Positions 16,794-29,230 of a DNA stretch of 64,000 nucleotides are shown here, piece after piece. A program made the position numbers and the translations under genes. Source of the DNA: Pelodictyon luteolum (GTDB lineage Bacteria; Bacteroidota; Chlorobiia; Chlorobiales; Chlorobiaceae); contig DYNE01000004.1 of NCBI GenBank assembly GCA_020721225.1, positions 1 to 64,000 of the forward strand, in the 5' to 3' direction. The notes under the pieces are model-generated. The model had not been told where the DNA came from. It ran no database searches and saw only the letters and a list, made by a program, of their open reading frames with translations. Position 1 is the first letter of the stretch. The number at the start of each line of letters is the position of its first letter.

Positions 16794-17288
16794 TCAGTCC
16801 AGATATTCCACGTAACACTCGAACTCCTCCTTCGGTGGAAGGATGATGGCTCCCGATGTACAGATGGGAACGCACCTGGTGCAAAGCACCAGACAGTTGT
16901 AGGGTCGGGCGACAACCAGTTTCGGACGCTGGATACCCGCCGGATCGGGGGGACCAGGTTCGAACACTCCGGGCTTGCAGAGAACCTTGCAGTCGCCGCA
17001 TCCGTTACAGAGATCGGGCTTGATGGTCGGATACCAGGCAATCTCCTCTCTGGGAGCGAGCAGCCGCTTCCGTTTTTTGATGGCATCCTGTTTCTGCGGC
17101 GCCTTCGTTACCGGCAACGTAACCGGTTCCGGCTTCTGGCAGGCAGCGGTCGCCTCAACGGCCGTATCTTCGCACCGCTGCATCGCGCGCGATTTGAGCG
17201 CGATGCGCAGTGAACGGACGAGCCGCAGGGCGCAGTCGTCGCAGGAGGGTTTCGAGCATCGCCCGAAAAAACAGTCAAGAACCAGCAT
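16794..17288 (-). CDS. Ferredoxin-like 2[4Fe-4S] protein with Cys-rich N-terminal extension
   Basis: [11 protein letters not shown] and [12 protein letters not shown] clusters; same [13 protein letters not shown] block as the neighbour. Confidence 0.82.
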   Translation of the reverse strand: MLVLDCFFGRCSKPSCDDCALRLVRSLRIALKSRAMQRCEDTAVEATAACQKPEPVTLPVTKAPQKQDAIKKRKRLLAPREEIAWYPTIKPDLCNGCGDCKVLCKPGVFEPGPPDPAGIQRPKLVVARPYNCLVLCTRCVPICTSGAIILPPKEEFECYVEYLD

Positions 17289-17336
17289 AACCAGTCAACT
17301 CACAGATTTATTTCCAATAATGCCCTGGCGTTTCCT

Positions 17337-18692
17337 TCAGTGAGAACTTCTGAGTTTTTTGATCACCGCCTCGGCAGCCTTGATGAGGGGATACCCTGTC
17401 GGCGGGCCGGTGAGCAGCGGATGCGTGCCGATCTGCAGGGTGAGCACCTCGTGAATGGTCATCTTGTTCTCGATAATGACCCCGATAACGTTGATCAGCT
17501 CTCCCGCGCTGACCCCTCCGACAACCGCTCCGCCAAGCACAAGCCCCGACTCACGATTGACGATCAGTTTGACAAACTGACTGCTGGTTCCGGGCAGCGA
17601 TTTCGGATGCTTGTCGATGCCTTCGGCTGAAGCCGATATGACGTCAAATCCGCGATCGAGAGCGAGATGTTCGGTTACGCCTGCTGCGGCAAAGGCAGTG
17701 CCTCCGATTGCCGTCGAAAATATCGAAATGGTGCCGCTGAAGGTTCTCAGCCGTGAAAGCCCATAGAGGTTCATACCGGCAATTCTGGCCTCGGAACAGG
17801 CTGTCGCGGCAAGCATCAATCCTTTTACGATACGGGTGATGAACGAAAATTTTTCCGCACAGTCGCCGACGGCGAAAATATCCTTGTCTTCGGTGCGCAT
17901 ATATTCGTCAACCCTGATAGCGCCGAGCTCGTTGATTTTAATGCCGGCATTGCGGGCAAGATCGACATTGGGAGCGTATCCGGTAGCAAGTATGACCGCA
18001 TCGGCATCGAGCAGCTCTCCGTTTTCAAGAAGCACGCCGGAAACAACGCCATCTCCGATCAGTTCCCCTACCTTTTCGCCGGTTCTGAGAACAATGCCGC
18101 CCTCAACAAGAATCTTTTCCGCTTTCACGGAGAGATCGTCATCGAATGCCGCATTCAAGACATGCGGCATGACTTCAACGAGGGTAATCCGTTTGCCTTT
18201 CTTGCGCAGTTCGTCGGCCATTTCCACGCCGATAAATCCGCCCCCGATGATAACGATGTTGGTGCACTGCTCAAGTTTGAGACGGAGATTCTCCAGATAG
18301 TCCCTGTCCTTGGGAATGGTAAACACATTGCCAAGACCTGTGCCTTTAAGCCAGGAGGGAACTCTCGGCATGGAACCGGTTGCGATAACGAGTTTATCGA
18401 ACGCTATTTCCGTTCCGTCAGCCGTAGTGACCACTTTTGCGCTTTTATCAATGGCTGTAACCTCATTGATAAACAGCTCGACCCCGGCCTGTTCGATATG
18501 GGCGTTGGGGATGATGTTCTGACTGATACTATCCAGAGTGCCATATATATAAGGTATTCCGCAGGGTACGACGGCTTCGCGCTCCCGCCGGACGATCAGA
18601 AAACTTTTGGAGGGGTAAAACGCTTTTCCGGTTGAAGCGGCAACGATACCTGCCGCGCTTCCGCCTATAACAAGGACATCAACACTTTTCAT
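17337..18692 (-). CDS. FAD-dependent pyridine nucleotide-disulfide oxidoreductase (CoA-disulfide reductase/NADH oxidase-like)
   Basis: GGSAAGIVAA, VIIGGGFIGVEMAD, FAVGDCAE motifs. Confidence 0.85.
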   Translation of the reverse strand: MKSVDVLVIGGSAAGIVAASTGKAFYPSKSFLIVRREREAVVPCGIPYIYGTLDSISQNIIPNAHIEQAGVELFINEVTAIDKSAKVVTTADGTEIAFDKLVIATGSMPRVPSWLKGTGLGNVFTIPKDRDYLENLRLKLEQCTNIVIIGGGFIGVEMADELRKKGKRITLVEVMPHVLNAAFDDDLSVKAEKILVEGGIVLRTGEKVGELIGDGVVSGVLLENGELLDADAVILATGYAPNVDLARNAGIKINELGAIRVDEYMRTEDKDIFAVGDCAEKFSFITRIVKGLMLAATACSEARIAGMNLYGLSRLRTFSGTISIFSTAIGGTAFAAAGVTEHLALDRGFDVISASAEGIDKHPKSLPGTSSQFVKLIVNRESGLVLGGAVVGGVSAGELINVIGVIIENKMTIHEVLTLQIGTHPLLTGPPTGYPLIKAAEAVIKKLRSSH

Positions 18693-18707
18693 TACAATGA
18701 TTTAAAA

Positions 18708-21374
18708 TTAGGCAGCCGAGACTTTTTCTCTGACTGCAGCAACAAATTCTTCTAAAGCTTTCTCTATTCCTTCCGGATTTTTTCCGCCGGCAGTAGCAAA
18801 CTCGGGTTTGCCTCCGCCGCCGCCCTGAACGTTCCGGGCGGCATCGCGGACAAGCTTGCCTGCATCGATGCCGAACTCCCTGACCGCGCGATCTCCGGCA
18901 AACGCGATAAGCGATACTTTCCCTTCATCCACGGTACAAAGCACTCCTGCCGAACCGGCAACCTTTTCGCGCAGCGCAAGCGTTGCCTGGCGAAGAGCTT
19001 CGCCGTCCACATGATCGAGCATCCGGGCCATGATGCGGATACCGTTGACCTCTTCGGAAGCTTCGAGCGCGTGAAGCAGGATGTCGGCAAGAGCGGAAGA
19101 ACGGTACTCCTGCAGCAGCTTTTCAAGTTCCTTCTTCGATTCGGCCAGTTCGGCGATTTTGGCCGTCACCGGTTCTTCGGCCTTGAGCTTCAGCATGTGA
19201 CGGATATCCTGCAGTTCGCGGTACTCTTTCCACATGAGCTGCTCCGCTGCCTTTCCGGTCAAGGCCTCTATACGGCGAACGCCGGAAGCAACCGACGATT
19301 CGCTGACGATCTTGAAAAGTCCGATCTGGCCGATACTGTCCACATGCGTACCGCCGCAAAGCTCGATCGACAGACCGGGAATTTCGACTACCCGTACCCG
19401 GTCGGCATATTTGTCGCCGAAAAAGGCAAGTGCGCCTTTTCCGAGCGCTTCGTCGTAGGGCACATCCTGATGCTTTATAACCGTTTCGGCGCTTCGGATC
19501 TGTTCATTGACCTCGGCTTCGACGCTTTCGAGCTCTCCGGAGGTGAGTTTTGAAAAGTGACTGAAATCGAAGCGCAACCGTTCGGCACTGACGAACGAAC
19601 CTTTCTGCTGTACATGCTGGCCAAGAATCCTTCGCAATGCGGCATGCAGGAGGTGCGTCGCCGTATGGTTCCGCTCCGTTCCCTGACGGTTCTCCCGGTC
19701 AACCGATGCCCGGCAGGCCAGTTTTCCGCCGTCGAACGACAGATCGGCAGGGTCGATTGCGCTGTCGCGAGCGGTATCGTGAGCTTCCGTGACGACATGA
19801 ACGATTGCGTCTCCGTCCTTTCGGGTATCGGATACCTTCAGACGGTACTCCGCGGTTTCTATCCATCCGCAATCGCCCGACTGCCCGCCGCTTTCCGCAT
19901 AAAACGGTGTGCGATCAAGCACGAGAAGAACCCTGTCGGGCAGCATGCTCACGCCGGCAATGGAGGAGAGCTCTTCAAGCGAGTCATAACCGGTGAATAC
20001 CGAAGTTCTCTCTTCGGAGAACCACATCCACTCCCCGCCGTCTTCCTGAAGCTGCCGTTTGTCTTTCCTGTCCTGCCGGGCGCGGGTTTTCTGCTCCTGC
20101 ATGCAGTGTTCGAATCCCGGTTCATCGACCTCGAATCCTGCTTCAGCAGCCATAAGTCTGGTAAGATCGAGCGGAAATCCAAAGGTATCGTACAGCCTGA
20201 ACGCATCATCGCCAGTTATGGCGGCAGCACCGGCAGCCCTGGCTCCGGCAATGACTTCATTGAAAATTTCAATGCCGCGGTCGAGCGTTGCAAGAAAACT
20301 CTCCTCTTCAGCCCTGACGATTCTCGATACCGTCTCCTGCTGCTTCACCAGTTCGGGAAACTCTTCGCCCATCGACACGGCAAGAGTCCCCACCAGCTGG
20401 TGGAGAATCGGTTCGCTGCAGCCAAGCGTTTTGGAATAGCGCAATGCCCTGCGCAGGATTCTGCGAAGCACGTATCCGCGCCCTTCGTTGGAGGGCATGG
20501 CACCGTCAGAGAGCGCAAAGGTCAGCGTCCTTGCATGATCGGCAATCACCCGCATGGCAATATCGCACGGATCGTCCATGGTGGCTTTATACACGACCCC
20601 GGTAATTTCGGTAATCCGGTCGAAAAAAGGCCGGAAAACATCGGTATCGTAATTCGAACCTTTCCCCTGCATGACAGCGCAGACCCGCTCGAAACCCATG
20701 CCGGTATCGACATGTTTCTGCGGCAGAGGCTCCAGGCGTCCGTCGCCCTGGCGGTTGTACTGGATAAAAACAAGGTTCCAGAGTTCGATTACCCGGTAAT
20801 CGCCGACATTGACCAGCGATTTTCCGGAACCATCCTCCGTCAGGTCAATATGAATTTCCGAACAGGGACCGCAGGGACCGGACTCTCCCATTTCCCAGAA
20901 GTTATCTTTTTCGCCGAACCGGAGAATGTGATCGTGCGGAATATCCGTCACTGTCTGCCAGAGCTGGAAGCTCTCGTCGTCATCGCGGAAAACGGTAGCG
21001 TAGAGTCGTTCTTTTGGAAGTTTCCAGACAGAGGTAAGCAACTCCCAGGCCCAGGAAATAGCCTCTTTTTTATAGTAATCACCGAAGGACCAGTTGCCGA
21101 GCATCTCAAAAAAAGTGTGATGGTAGGTGTCCCTTCCCACATCTTCAAGGTCGTTGTGCTTTCCTGAAGCCCTGATGCATTTCTGGGTATCGGCAGCCCT
21201 GACATAGGGACGGGAACCCTTTCCGAGAAACACGTCTTTGAACTGGTTCATTCCGGCATTGGTAAAGAGCAATGTCGGATCGTCTGCCGGAATTACCGGA
21301 GCCGAACGGACGATTTTATGTTCTTTGCCGGCAAAAAAATCTAAAAACGACTGCCTTATTTCTCTGGATTTCAT
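18708..21374 (-). CDS. alaS: Alanyl-tRNA synthetase
   Basis: [47 protein letters not shown]. Confidence 0.97.
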   Translation of the reverse strand: MKSREIRQSFLDFFAGKEHKIVRSAPVIPADDPTLLFTNAGMNQFKDVFLGKGSRPYVRAADTQKCIRASGKHNDLEDVGRDTYHHTFFEMLGNWSFGDYYKKEAISWAWELLTSVWKLPKERLYATVFRDDDESFQLWQTVTDIPHDHILRFGEKDNFWEMGESGPCGPCSEIHIDLTEDGSGKSLVNVGDYRVIELWNLVFIQYNRQGDGRLEPLPQKHVDTGMGFERVCAVMQGKGSNYDTDVFRPFFDRITEITGVVYKATMDDPCDIAMRVIADHARTLTFALSDGAMPSNEGRGYVLRRILRRALRYSKTLGCSEPILHQLVGTLAVSMGEEFPELVKQQETVSRIVRAEEESFLATLDRGIEIFNEVIAGARAAGAAAITGDDAFRLYDTFGFPLDLTRLMAAEAGFEVDEPGFEHCMQEQKTRARQDRKDKRQLQEDGGEWMWFSEERTSVFTGYDSLEELSSIAGVSMLPDRVLLVLDRTPFYAESGGQSGDCGWIETAEYRLKVSDTRKDGDAIVHVVTEAHDTARDSAIDPADLSFDGGKLACRASVDRENRQGTERNHTATHLLHAALRRILGQHVQQKGSFVSAERLRFDFSHFSKLTSGELESVEAEVNEQIRSAETVIKHQDVPYDEALGKGALAFFGDKYADRVRVVEIPGLSIELCGGTHVDSIGQIGLFKIVSESSVASGVRRIEALTGKAAEQLMWKEYRELQDIRHMLKLKAEEPVTAKIAELAESKKELEKLLQEYRSSALADILLHALEASEEVNGIRIMARMLDHVDGEALRQATLALREKVAGSAGVLCTVDEGKVSLIAFAGDRAVREFGIDAGKLVRDAARNVQGGGGGKPEFATAGGKNPEGIEKALEEFVAAVREKVSAA

Positions 21375-21628
21375 AGAGGTTTTTTCTTGTTGCTGTAGTC
21401 TCCCTGAAGCAGTGGCAATGCGGATGACAGGGCCTCTTACGGGCACAAAGTTAACTTTTTTTCACTCCCGATGCCAACATAATTTTTCCGGAAGAAAAGC
21501 CTTGTCACACCCTCCTCCGGCCTCTGTATTTGCGGCTTTGCGTGCGTTCTTTATAAAAAAGATTTATATTCTCAGGTACCACTTTTCTCTCACTCGATCT
21601 CTATCGGCACCAACCAAATACACCGCTT

Positions 21629-21898
21629 ATGAGCTGGGGCGTTGAAGATGATAAAAGACGCAGGGATATTCTGGAACTGATGGAAATATCCGCCAGAATC
21701 GTCAAGGAAAATCCCAACTATGTCAATGAAGTACAGAAGAGCGCAAACGGCTGCTGGATGGAGCAGATGTACGGGATGCAGCGTTGCGATTTCTGCGACC
21801 TGGCATCGGATTGTCCGGTGAGAGAAGAAAATGAATGGCAGGAATATCTGCGGGTAAATAACATTGTTATTGTCAAGGATAACGACAATATTACCTGA
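21629..21898 (+). CDS. Small Cys-containing hypothetical protein
   Basis: 89 aa with CWMEQMYGMQRCDFCDLASDC cluster. Confidence 0.6.
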   Translation: MSWGVEDDKRRRDILELMEISARIVKENPNYVNEVQKSANGCWMEQMYGMQRCDFCDLASDCPVREENEWQEYLRVNNIVIVKDNDNIT

Positions 21899-22098
21899 AC
21901 GGTTTGTTTATCACTCGCAGAAATTTTATATTTAGCGTTTTGCGGAAAACCTGACCAATCACTTTTTTGAAGGGTTTTCCTCCCTCCGTTTATCTATATC
22001 ACCATTTGCCAATAGCATCATCTGAATGAACCCGGCGGCTTCATTGAGGTGGGAATTTTTCGGCTTGTGGTTTTTTAAACAGCATAGAACATGATCGA

Positions 22099-23982
22099 AT
22101 GAGCGACACAACAATCTTAAACAGAGAAGATATGGTAACCGCAAAAAACAGCGTCTCCGTACTTTTTGCCGGCGATTCAGGAGACGGCATGCAGCTTACA
22201 GGCACCCAGTTTGCCAACACCGTTGCAGTTTACGGATCAGACCTTAATACGTTTCCGAACTTTCCATCGGAAATCCGACCTCCTGCAGGAACCGTAGCAG
22301 GCGTATCGGGATTTCAGTTACAGTTCGGCACATCCAGCGTTTATACTCCGGGTGCAAAGTTTGACGTCATGATCGCCATGAATGCCGCTGCATTGAAAGC
22401 GAACCTCGCCAACCTGCATCACGGCGGCATCATCATTACTGACACGGATGGTTTCGATGCCAAAAACCTGAAGCTTTCCGGCTATGGAGAAGAAAACAAT
22501 CCGCTGCGCGACGGAACGCTGAAAGATTACACTGTTTTCGAGATTCCTGTTGTGTCGCTGACCCGTACAGCCCTTGCCGAAACCGGCCTCAGCACCAAGA
22601 ATATCGACCGCTGCAAGAACATGTTCGTGCTCGGCGTCCTCTACTGGCTCTACAGCCTTCCGCTCGAAACCACGATCAAAACGCTGAAAACGAAATTTGC
22701 GAAAAAGCTCGACCTTGCTGAAGCCAACATAAAGGCGGTTACGGCCGGCTACAATTTCGGTGACGAAACCGAAATGTTCTCGCAGCACGGACGGTTCAGC
22801 GTCGCGCCGGCAGACAAGAAACCCGGTCTCTACCGCCGCGTCACCGGCAATGAAGCGTCGGCCATCGGTCTTGCCGCCGCTGCGAAAAAAGCCGGTCTGA
22901 ATCTCTTCCTCGGATCTTACCCCATCACCCCGGCGACGGAAATCCTGCAGACTCTTGCCGGCCTGAAAAAATGGGGTGTCAAGACCTTCCAGGCAGAAGA
23001 CGAAATTGCCGGTGTGCTTTCCAGTATCGGCGCGGCTTATGGCGGCGCTCTTGCTGCAACCAATACTTCCGGCCCCGGTCTGGCACTTAAATCCGAAGGA
23101 CTCGGACTGGCCGTCATTCTTGAAATTCCTCTGGTCATCATCAATGTCATGAGAGGCGGCCCTTCTACAGGCCTGCCGACAAAACCGGAACAGTCCGATC
23201 TTCTTATGGCCATGTACGGACGCCATGGCGATGCACCTATGCCGGTCATAGCCGCGAAATCACCGGTCGATTGCTTCTATGCCGCCTATGAGGCTGCAAA
23301 GATCGCCGTCGAGTACATGACCCCGGTTCTCTGCCTTACAGACGGATATCTGGCGCTCAGCTCCGAACCCATGCTGGTGCCTTCTCCCGATGAGCTTGCT
23401 TCGATCACTCCGGTATTTTCGCCTGCGCGAAAAGCCGATGATCCGCCATACCTTCCTTACAAGCGTGACGATCGTGCCGTGCGCCCATGGGCAAAACCCG
23501 GTACGCCCGGCCTCGAACACCGCATCGGCGGCCTTGAAAAGCAGCATGAAACCGGCAACGTTTCGCACGATCCGGCAAACCATGAGCTGATGACAAAACT
23601 GCGCGCCGAGAAGGTAGCAAGAGTGGCAGACATCATTCCCGACCTTACCATCGACAACGGACCGGAAAACGGCGACGTTCTGGTGCTCGGATGGGGATCG
23701 ACCTACGGAGCAATAAAAAAAGCCGTGGAGCAGGCGCTCGAAGGAGGCTGCAGCGTTGCACATGCTCATCTTCGTTATATCAATCCGTTCCCGAAAAATC
23801 TCGGCGAGGTAATGGGGCATTACAAAAAAGTGCTGATTCCCGAAAACAACTGCGGTCAGCTGCTCTCCATGATCAGGGATAAATTCCTTATCGAGCCTGT
23901 CGGATTCAGCAAGGTCCAGGGCCTGCCGTTCAACGAAATGGAAATCGAAGCAAAAATCACCGATATCTTAAAGGAGCTTTAA
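22099..23982 (+). CDS. korA: 2-oxoglutarate:ferredoxin oxidoreductase, alpha subunit (fused gamma/alpha)
   Basis: [36 protein letters not shown]; followed by korB. Confidence 0.92.
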   Translation: MSDTTILNREDMVTAKNSVSVLFAGDSGDGMQLTGTQFANTVAVYGSDLNTFPNFPSEIRPPAGTVAGVSGFQLQFGTSSVYTPGAKFDVMIAMNAAALKANLANLHHGGIIITDTDGFDAKNLKLSGYGEENNPLRDGTLKDYTVFEIPVVSLTRTALAETGLSTKNIDRCKNMFVLGVLYWLYSLPLETTIKTLKTKFAKKLDLAEANIKAVTAGYNFGDETEMFSQHGRFSVAPADKKPGLYRRVTGNEASAIGLAAAAKKAGLNLFLGSYPITPATEILQTLAGLKKWGVKTFQAEDEIAGVLSSIGAAYGGALAATNTSGPGLALKSEGLGLAVILEIPLVIINVMRGGPSTGLPTKPEQSDLLMAMYGRHGDAPMPVIAAKSPVDCFYAAYEAAKIAVEYMTPVLCLTDGYLALSSEPMLVPSPDELASITPVFSPARKADDPPYLPYKRDDRAVRPWAKPGTPGLEHRIGGLEKQHETGNVSHDPANHELMTKLRAEKVARVADIIPDLTIDNGPENGDVLVLGWGSTYGAIKKAVEQALEGGCSVAHAHLRYINPFPKNLGEVMGHYKKVLIPENNCGQLLSMIRDKFLIEPVGFSKVQGLPFNEMEIEAKITDILKEL

Positions 23983-23985
23983 ATC

Positions 23986-25014
23986 ATGACCGATACACTC
24001 GCCCAACTGACTGCAAAGGATTTCACATCAAACCAGGAGCCGAAATGGTGCCCGGGATGCGGCGATTTCGCAGTCCTGCAGCAACTGAAAAACGCCATGG
24101 CCGACCTCGGACTGAAAACTGAAGAAGTTGTCGTGGTTTCAGGTATCGGCTGCTCTTCGAGACTTCCGTACTATATTGCCACCTATGGTGTCCACGGCAT
24201 ACATGGACGAGCGCTTGCCATGGCGTCGGGGCTGAAAACAGCACGCCCGGAACTCAGCGTATGGGTCGGCACGGGCGATGGCGACGCACTCTCCATCGGG
24301 GGCAACCATTACATCCATACGGTAAGAAGAAATCTCGATTTGAATGTCATTTTGTTCAATAACGAGATTTATGGCCTTACCAAAGGACAGTACTCTCCTA
24401 CATCGAAAGTCGGACTGAGAACGGTCACGTCGCCAAACGGCGTTGTGGATCACCCGATCAACACCGCAGCTCTGACGCTTGGAGCAGGAGGAACCTTCTT
24501 CGCAAGGGTTATGGACCGTGACGGAAAAATCATGCGCGAGATTTTCAAACGGGCAGCAGAACATAAGGGAACCTCATTGGTCGAGATCTACCAGAACTGC
24601 CCCATTTTCAACGACGGGGCATTCGAGCCCTTTACCGACAAGGATCGGAAAGCTGATACCACCCTCTACCTCGAACAGGGAAAACCGCTGGTTTTCGGCA
24701 AAAATAACGATAAAGGCATCAGGCTGGACGGCTTTACCCCGGTAATTGTCGATCTCGGCGATAGTTCCGTATCGCAAGACGATCTCTGGATACACGATGA
24801 GAAAGATTTCATCAAGGCCAATATGCTTGCGCGATTCTTTGACGATCCTGACGCTTCCGAGGATTTTCTTCCGAGGCCCTTCGGCATCTTCTACGTGGAA
24901 GATCGCTATACCTACGAATCCGCCCTCAGTGCGCAGATCGAGAAAGCCCAGGAGAACGGCGAGGGAACGCTCGAGGAGCTTCTTGCCGGCAGCAACACCT
25001 GGACTATCGGATAA
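23986..25014 (+). CDS. korB: 2-oxoglutarate:ferredoxin oxidoreductase, beta subunit
   Basis: [30 protein letters not shown] (TPP site). Confidence 0.93.
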   Translation: MTDTLAQLTAKDFTSNQEPKWCPGCGDFAVLQQLKNAMADLGLKTEEVVVVSGIGCSSRLPYYIATYGVHGIHGRALAMASGLKTARPELSVWVGTGDGDALSIGGNHYIHTVRRNLDLNVILFNNEIYGLTKGQYSPTSKVGLRTVTSPNGVVDHPINTAALTLGAGGTFFARVMDRDGKIMREIFKRAAEHKGTSLVEIYQNCPIFNDGAFEPFTDKDRKADTTLYLEQGKPLVFGKNNDKGIRLDGFTPVIVDLGDSSVSQDDLWIHDEKDFIKANMLARFFDDPDASEDFLPRPFGIFYVEDRYTYESALSAQIEKAQENGEGTLEELLAGSNTWTIG

Positions 25015-25046
25015 GTCGGATCGTTCCGTACAGTGAGTTATCAAAA

Positions 25047-25080
25047 AGAAAAGCCGGCATTAACCGCCGGCTTTTCTTTT
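25047..25080. terminator. Rho-independent, possibly bidirectional terminator between korB and accA
   Basis: aaaagaaaagccggcattaaccgccggcttttctttt hairpin. Confidence 0.85.
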
Positions 25081-25127
25081 ATGCTTCCGAAACTCCGGGA
25101 ATGGACAAAAAAAACGTCCCGCACAGA

Positions 25128-26129
25128 CTACTCAGCCCATACTCCCATGCCGGAGAATTTCTCTACCCTCTCCCTGACCAGAACATCCGACTCTTTCGAC
25201 ATGAGATCGCGCAACTCCCCGACAAGCATCTCCTTGAGCGTCCCGGCCATGGCTTCAGGTTCCGTATGGGCCCCGCCAAGCGGTTCCGGTACGATCCTGT
25301 CGATAATACCCTGACGAAGCAGGTCGTCCGCAGTCAGTTTCAGGGCTTCTGCCGCCTGCTCCTTGTAGTTCCAGCTTCTCCAGAGAATCGAGGAACAGCT
25401 TTCAGGAGAAATAACCGAGTACCAGCTGTTTTCGGCCATGAATACCCTGTCGCCTACTCCGATACCGATAGCTCCTCCGCTCGCCCCTTCTCCGATGATA
25501 ACACAGATAATCGGCACACTCAGACGGGCCATTTCAAAAAGGTTTCGGGCAATGGCTTCCGCCTGGCCCCGCTCCTCGGCTTCAATACCGGGAAAGGCGC
25601 CTGGAGTATCGATCAGCGTTATGACCGGCTTGCGAAACTTTTCGGCAAGTTTCATGAGACGAAGCGCCTTGCGGTACCCTTCCGGCTGGGCCATTCCGAA
25701 GTTCCGGTAGAGATTGGACTTTGTATCGCGTCCCTTCTGATGGCCGATCATCATGACGGTCTGTGAAAACCCCGTGGCACTCTCCTCAAGACGGGCAAAG
25801 CCGCCGACAATGGCCTTGTCATCCTTGAAATGGCGGTCGCCGGAAAGTTCGACAAAAACTCTGGTCATCATGTAGATATAGTCAAGCGTATAGGGACGTT
25901 CCGGATGGCGTGCGAGCTGTACCTTCTGCCAGCGTGTAAGATTTTTATAGATCGATCTCCTGAGCGCATCGACCTTCTGCTCAAGCAGCACTATGTCGCG
26001 ATGAAGCATATCGGCATCCTGCTGATCCTGCTCTCTTGCTCTGCCTCTGAGACAGACCCGCATCTCGTCAAGCTTCGCCTCAAGCTCAAAAAGGGGTTTT
26101 TCAAAATCAAGAATGACCTTGCCTGCCAT
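25128..26129 (-). CDS. accA: Acetyl-CoA carboxylase carboxyltransferase alpha subunit
   Basis: [70 protein letters not shown]. Confidence 0.95.
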   Translation of the reverse strand: MAGKVILDFEKPLFELEAKLDEMRVCLRGRAREQDQQDADMLHRDIVLLEQKVDALRRSIYKNLTRWQKVQLARHPERPYTLDYIYMMTRVFVELSGDRHFKDDKAIVGGFARLEESATGFSQTVMMIGHQKGRDTKSNLYRNFGMAQPEGYRKALRLMKLAEKFRKPVITLIDTPGAFPGIEAEERGQAEAIARNLFEMARLSVPIICVIIGEGASGGAIGIGVGDRVFMAENSWYSVISPESCSSILWRSWNYKEQAAEALKLTADDLLRQGIIDRIVPEPLGGAHTEPEAMAGTLKEMLVGELRDLMSKESDVLVRERVEKFSGMGVWAE

Positions 26130-26218
26130 AACAAATTAATTGTATTGATAAAAAAAGTCCATCACGCCGAGGCATATGATGGACTTCTCTGTGAAAGCTG
26201 AACTACTGAACGTTCAGG

Positions 26219-26494
26219 TCAGGCACCGACCTCGTCTTTGAGAGCTTTGCCCGGCTTGAATTTGACAACTTTCTTTGCCGCGATGGTAATGGTTTCACCT
26301 GTCTGAGGGTTTCTCCCCTGTCGCTCTGCCCTCTCTCCGGTTGTGAAGGTTCCGAATCCAACCAGCGTCACATCGTCACCATCTTTCAATGATGTGGTTA
26401 CAACATTAATGAAAGCATTTACTGCTCGCTCTGCGTCGGCTTTTGTCAATCCTGCCTGTGTGGCTATTTTCTCTACTAACTCCGCTTTTGACAT
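26219..26494 (-). CDS. hup: HU-family DNA-binding protein
   Basis: [28 protein letters not shown]...[22 protein letters not shown]. Confidence 0.94.
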   Translation of the reverse strand: MSKAELVEKIATQAGLTKADAERAVNAFINVVTTSLKDGDDVTLVGFGTFTTGERAERQGRNPQTGETITIAAKKVVKFKPGKALKDEVGA

Positions 26495-26692
26495 ATGACA
26501 TGTTGTTATTGTTGAAGTAAAATCAGCTTTTTTTTCAGAGCTACTAATTGAGTGAATTTAAACAGTACCCGAGAAAGATGCAATGACTTTTTCAGCAATC
26601 ATCGCTATTACTGAGCGATGGTTTGAATTCGTGCCTGTGCGATGTTATATTTGGTGTTCATCTTATAAACCGTAATCTTGTCCAGGCAGCTT

Positions 26693-27259
26693 ATGACGTC
26701 CATCAGCAACGTGTCGAAAGGCTCTATAATTCGTTTCAAAGGAGAACCTCATATCATTGAAAGCCTTGTTCACCGTACCCCGGGAAATCTTCGCGCATTC
26801 TATCAGGCTAACATGAAAAATCTGAAAACCGGAAGAAATGTTGAGTACCGGTTCAGCGCATCGGAATCGGTCGATCTTATAGTCACCGAACGGAAACAGT
26901 ATCAATACCTCTACCGCGACGGGAACGACTATGTGATGATGGACAACGACACCTTCGATCAGATCAATGTTCAGGAACTCTCCATCGGCCCGTCAGCCCG
27001 ATTCCTTAAAGACGGCATCAACGTGACCATCATCTTTTCGGATGACGGATCGATACTTGACGTTGAACTCCCGACATTCGTTGAAGTAGAAGTAATGGAA
27101 ACAAGCCCCGCCACAAAAGACGATCGCGCAACCAGCGGAACGAAACCGGCAACGGTTGAAACCGGCGCGGAGGTCAGTGTACCGATGTTCATCCAGTGCG
27201 GCAGTGTTATCCGTGTCGATACCCGTACCGGAGAGTATATAGAGCGCGTCAAAAAATAG
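26693..27259 (+). CDS. efp: Elongation factor P
   Basis: [23 protein letters not shown]...[16 protein letters not shown]. Confidence 0.94.
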   Translation: MTSISNVSKGSIIRFKGEPHIIESLVHRTPGNLRAFYQANMKNLKTGRNVEYRFSASESVDLIVTERKQYQYLYRDGNDYVMMDNDTFDQINVQELSIGPSARFLKDGINVTIIFSDDGSILDVELPTFVEVEVMETSPATKDDRATSGTKPATVETGAEVSVPMFIQCGSVIRVDTRTGEYIERVKK

Positions 27260-27295
27260 TCTACCCGAGTGTTTAACCTCTAAGGATACATCACC

Positions 27296-27787
27296 ATGAA
27301 CCTGAATGAAATCAAACAGCTTATTGAGATCGTCAATAGCTCTGACCTGCAGGAAACCATTATTGAGGAAGGCTCCTTTAAAATCATCCTTCGTCGCTTC
27401 AGCACCGGGACAGCAATCCAGATACAGCCAGCTGCTGCCGCTCCTGCGGTACAACCGTCACTTGCAACATCTCCTGCCCAGCCGGTAGTTTCTTCCGGTA
27501 CAGCAACAGGCTCTGCTTCTTCAGCACAGCCGACAGAAACGGCTACCGGGCTGATCGATATCTGTTCACCGATTGTGGGAACCTTCTACAAGTCTCCGTC
27601 TCCTGACTCGCCTCCGTTTGTGAGCGTTAACGACACGTTCGGGAAAGGCGATGTCCTCTGCATTATAGAAGCCATGAAACTGATGAATGAAATTGAAGCT
27701 GAAATTTCAGGCACAATCGTTGAGATTCTTGTTGAAAACGGCCAACCGGTCGAATACGACCAGCCGTTGTTCCGTATCAAACCGTAA
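27296..27787 (+). CDS. accB: Biotin carboxyl carrier protein
   Basis: [15 protein letters not shown] biotinylation motif. Confidence 0.95.
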   Translation: MNLNEIKQLIEIVNSSDLQETIIEEGSFKIILRRFSTGTAIQIQPAAAAPAVQPSLATSPAQPVVSSGTATGSASSAQPTETATGLIDICSPIVGTFYKSPSPDSPPFVSVNDTFGKGDVLCIIEAMKLMNEIEAEISGTIVEILVENGQPVEYDQPLFRIKP

Positions 27788-27808
27788 CTCTTTCATTATC
27801 AGTCTATC

Positions 27809-29152
<1,344 letters not shown>

Positions 29153-29159
29153 CAGACAC

Positions 29160-29195
29160 GAAAAAAGGGAGATGCCATGCATCTCTCTTTTTATT
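29160..29195. terminator. Terminator between convergent accC and rpoC
   Basis: aaaaaagggagatgccatgcatctctctttttatt hairpin. Confidence 0.8.
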
Positions 29196-29230
29196 GTAAC
29201 GACTCTCATCCGAATGTATCGGAACCAATC

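Noticed and set aside
19557-21167. 536-aa plus-strand ORF
   Set aside because: Antisense to alaS; spurious.
22318-23226. 302-aa minus-strand ORF
   Set aside because: Antisense to korA; spurious.
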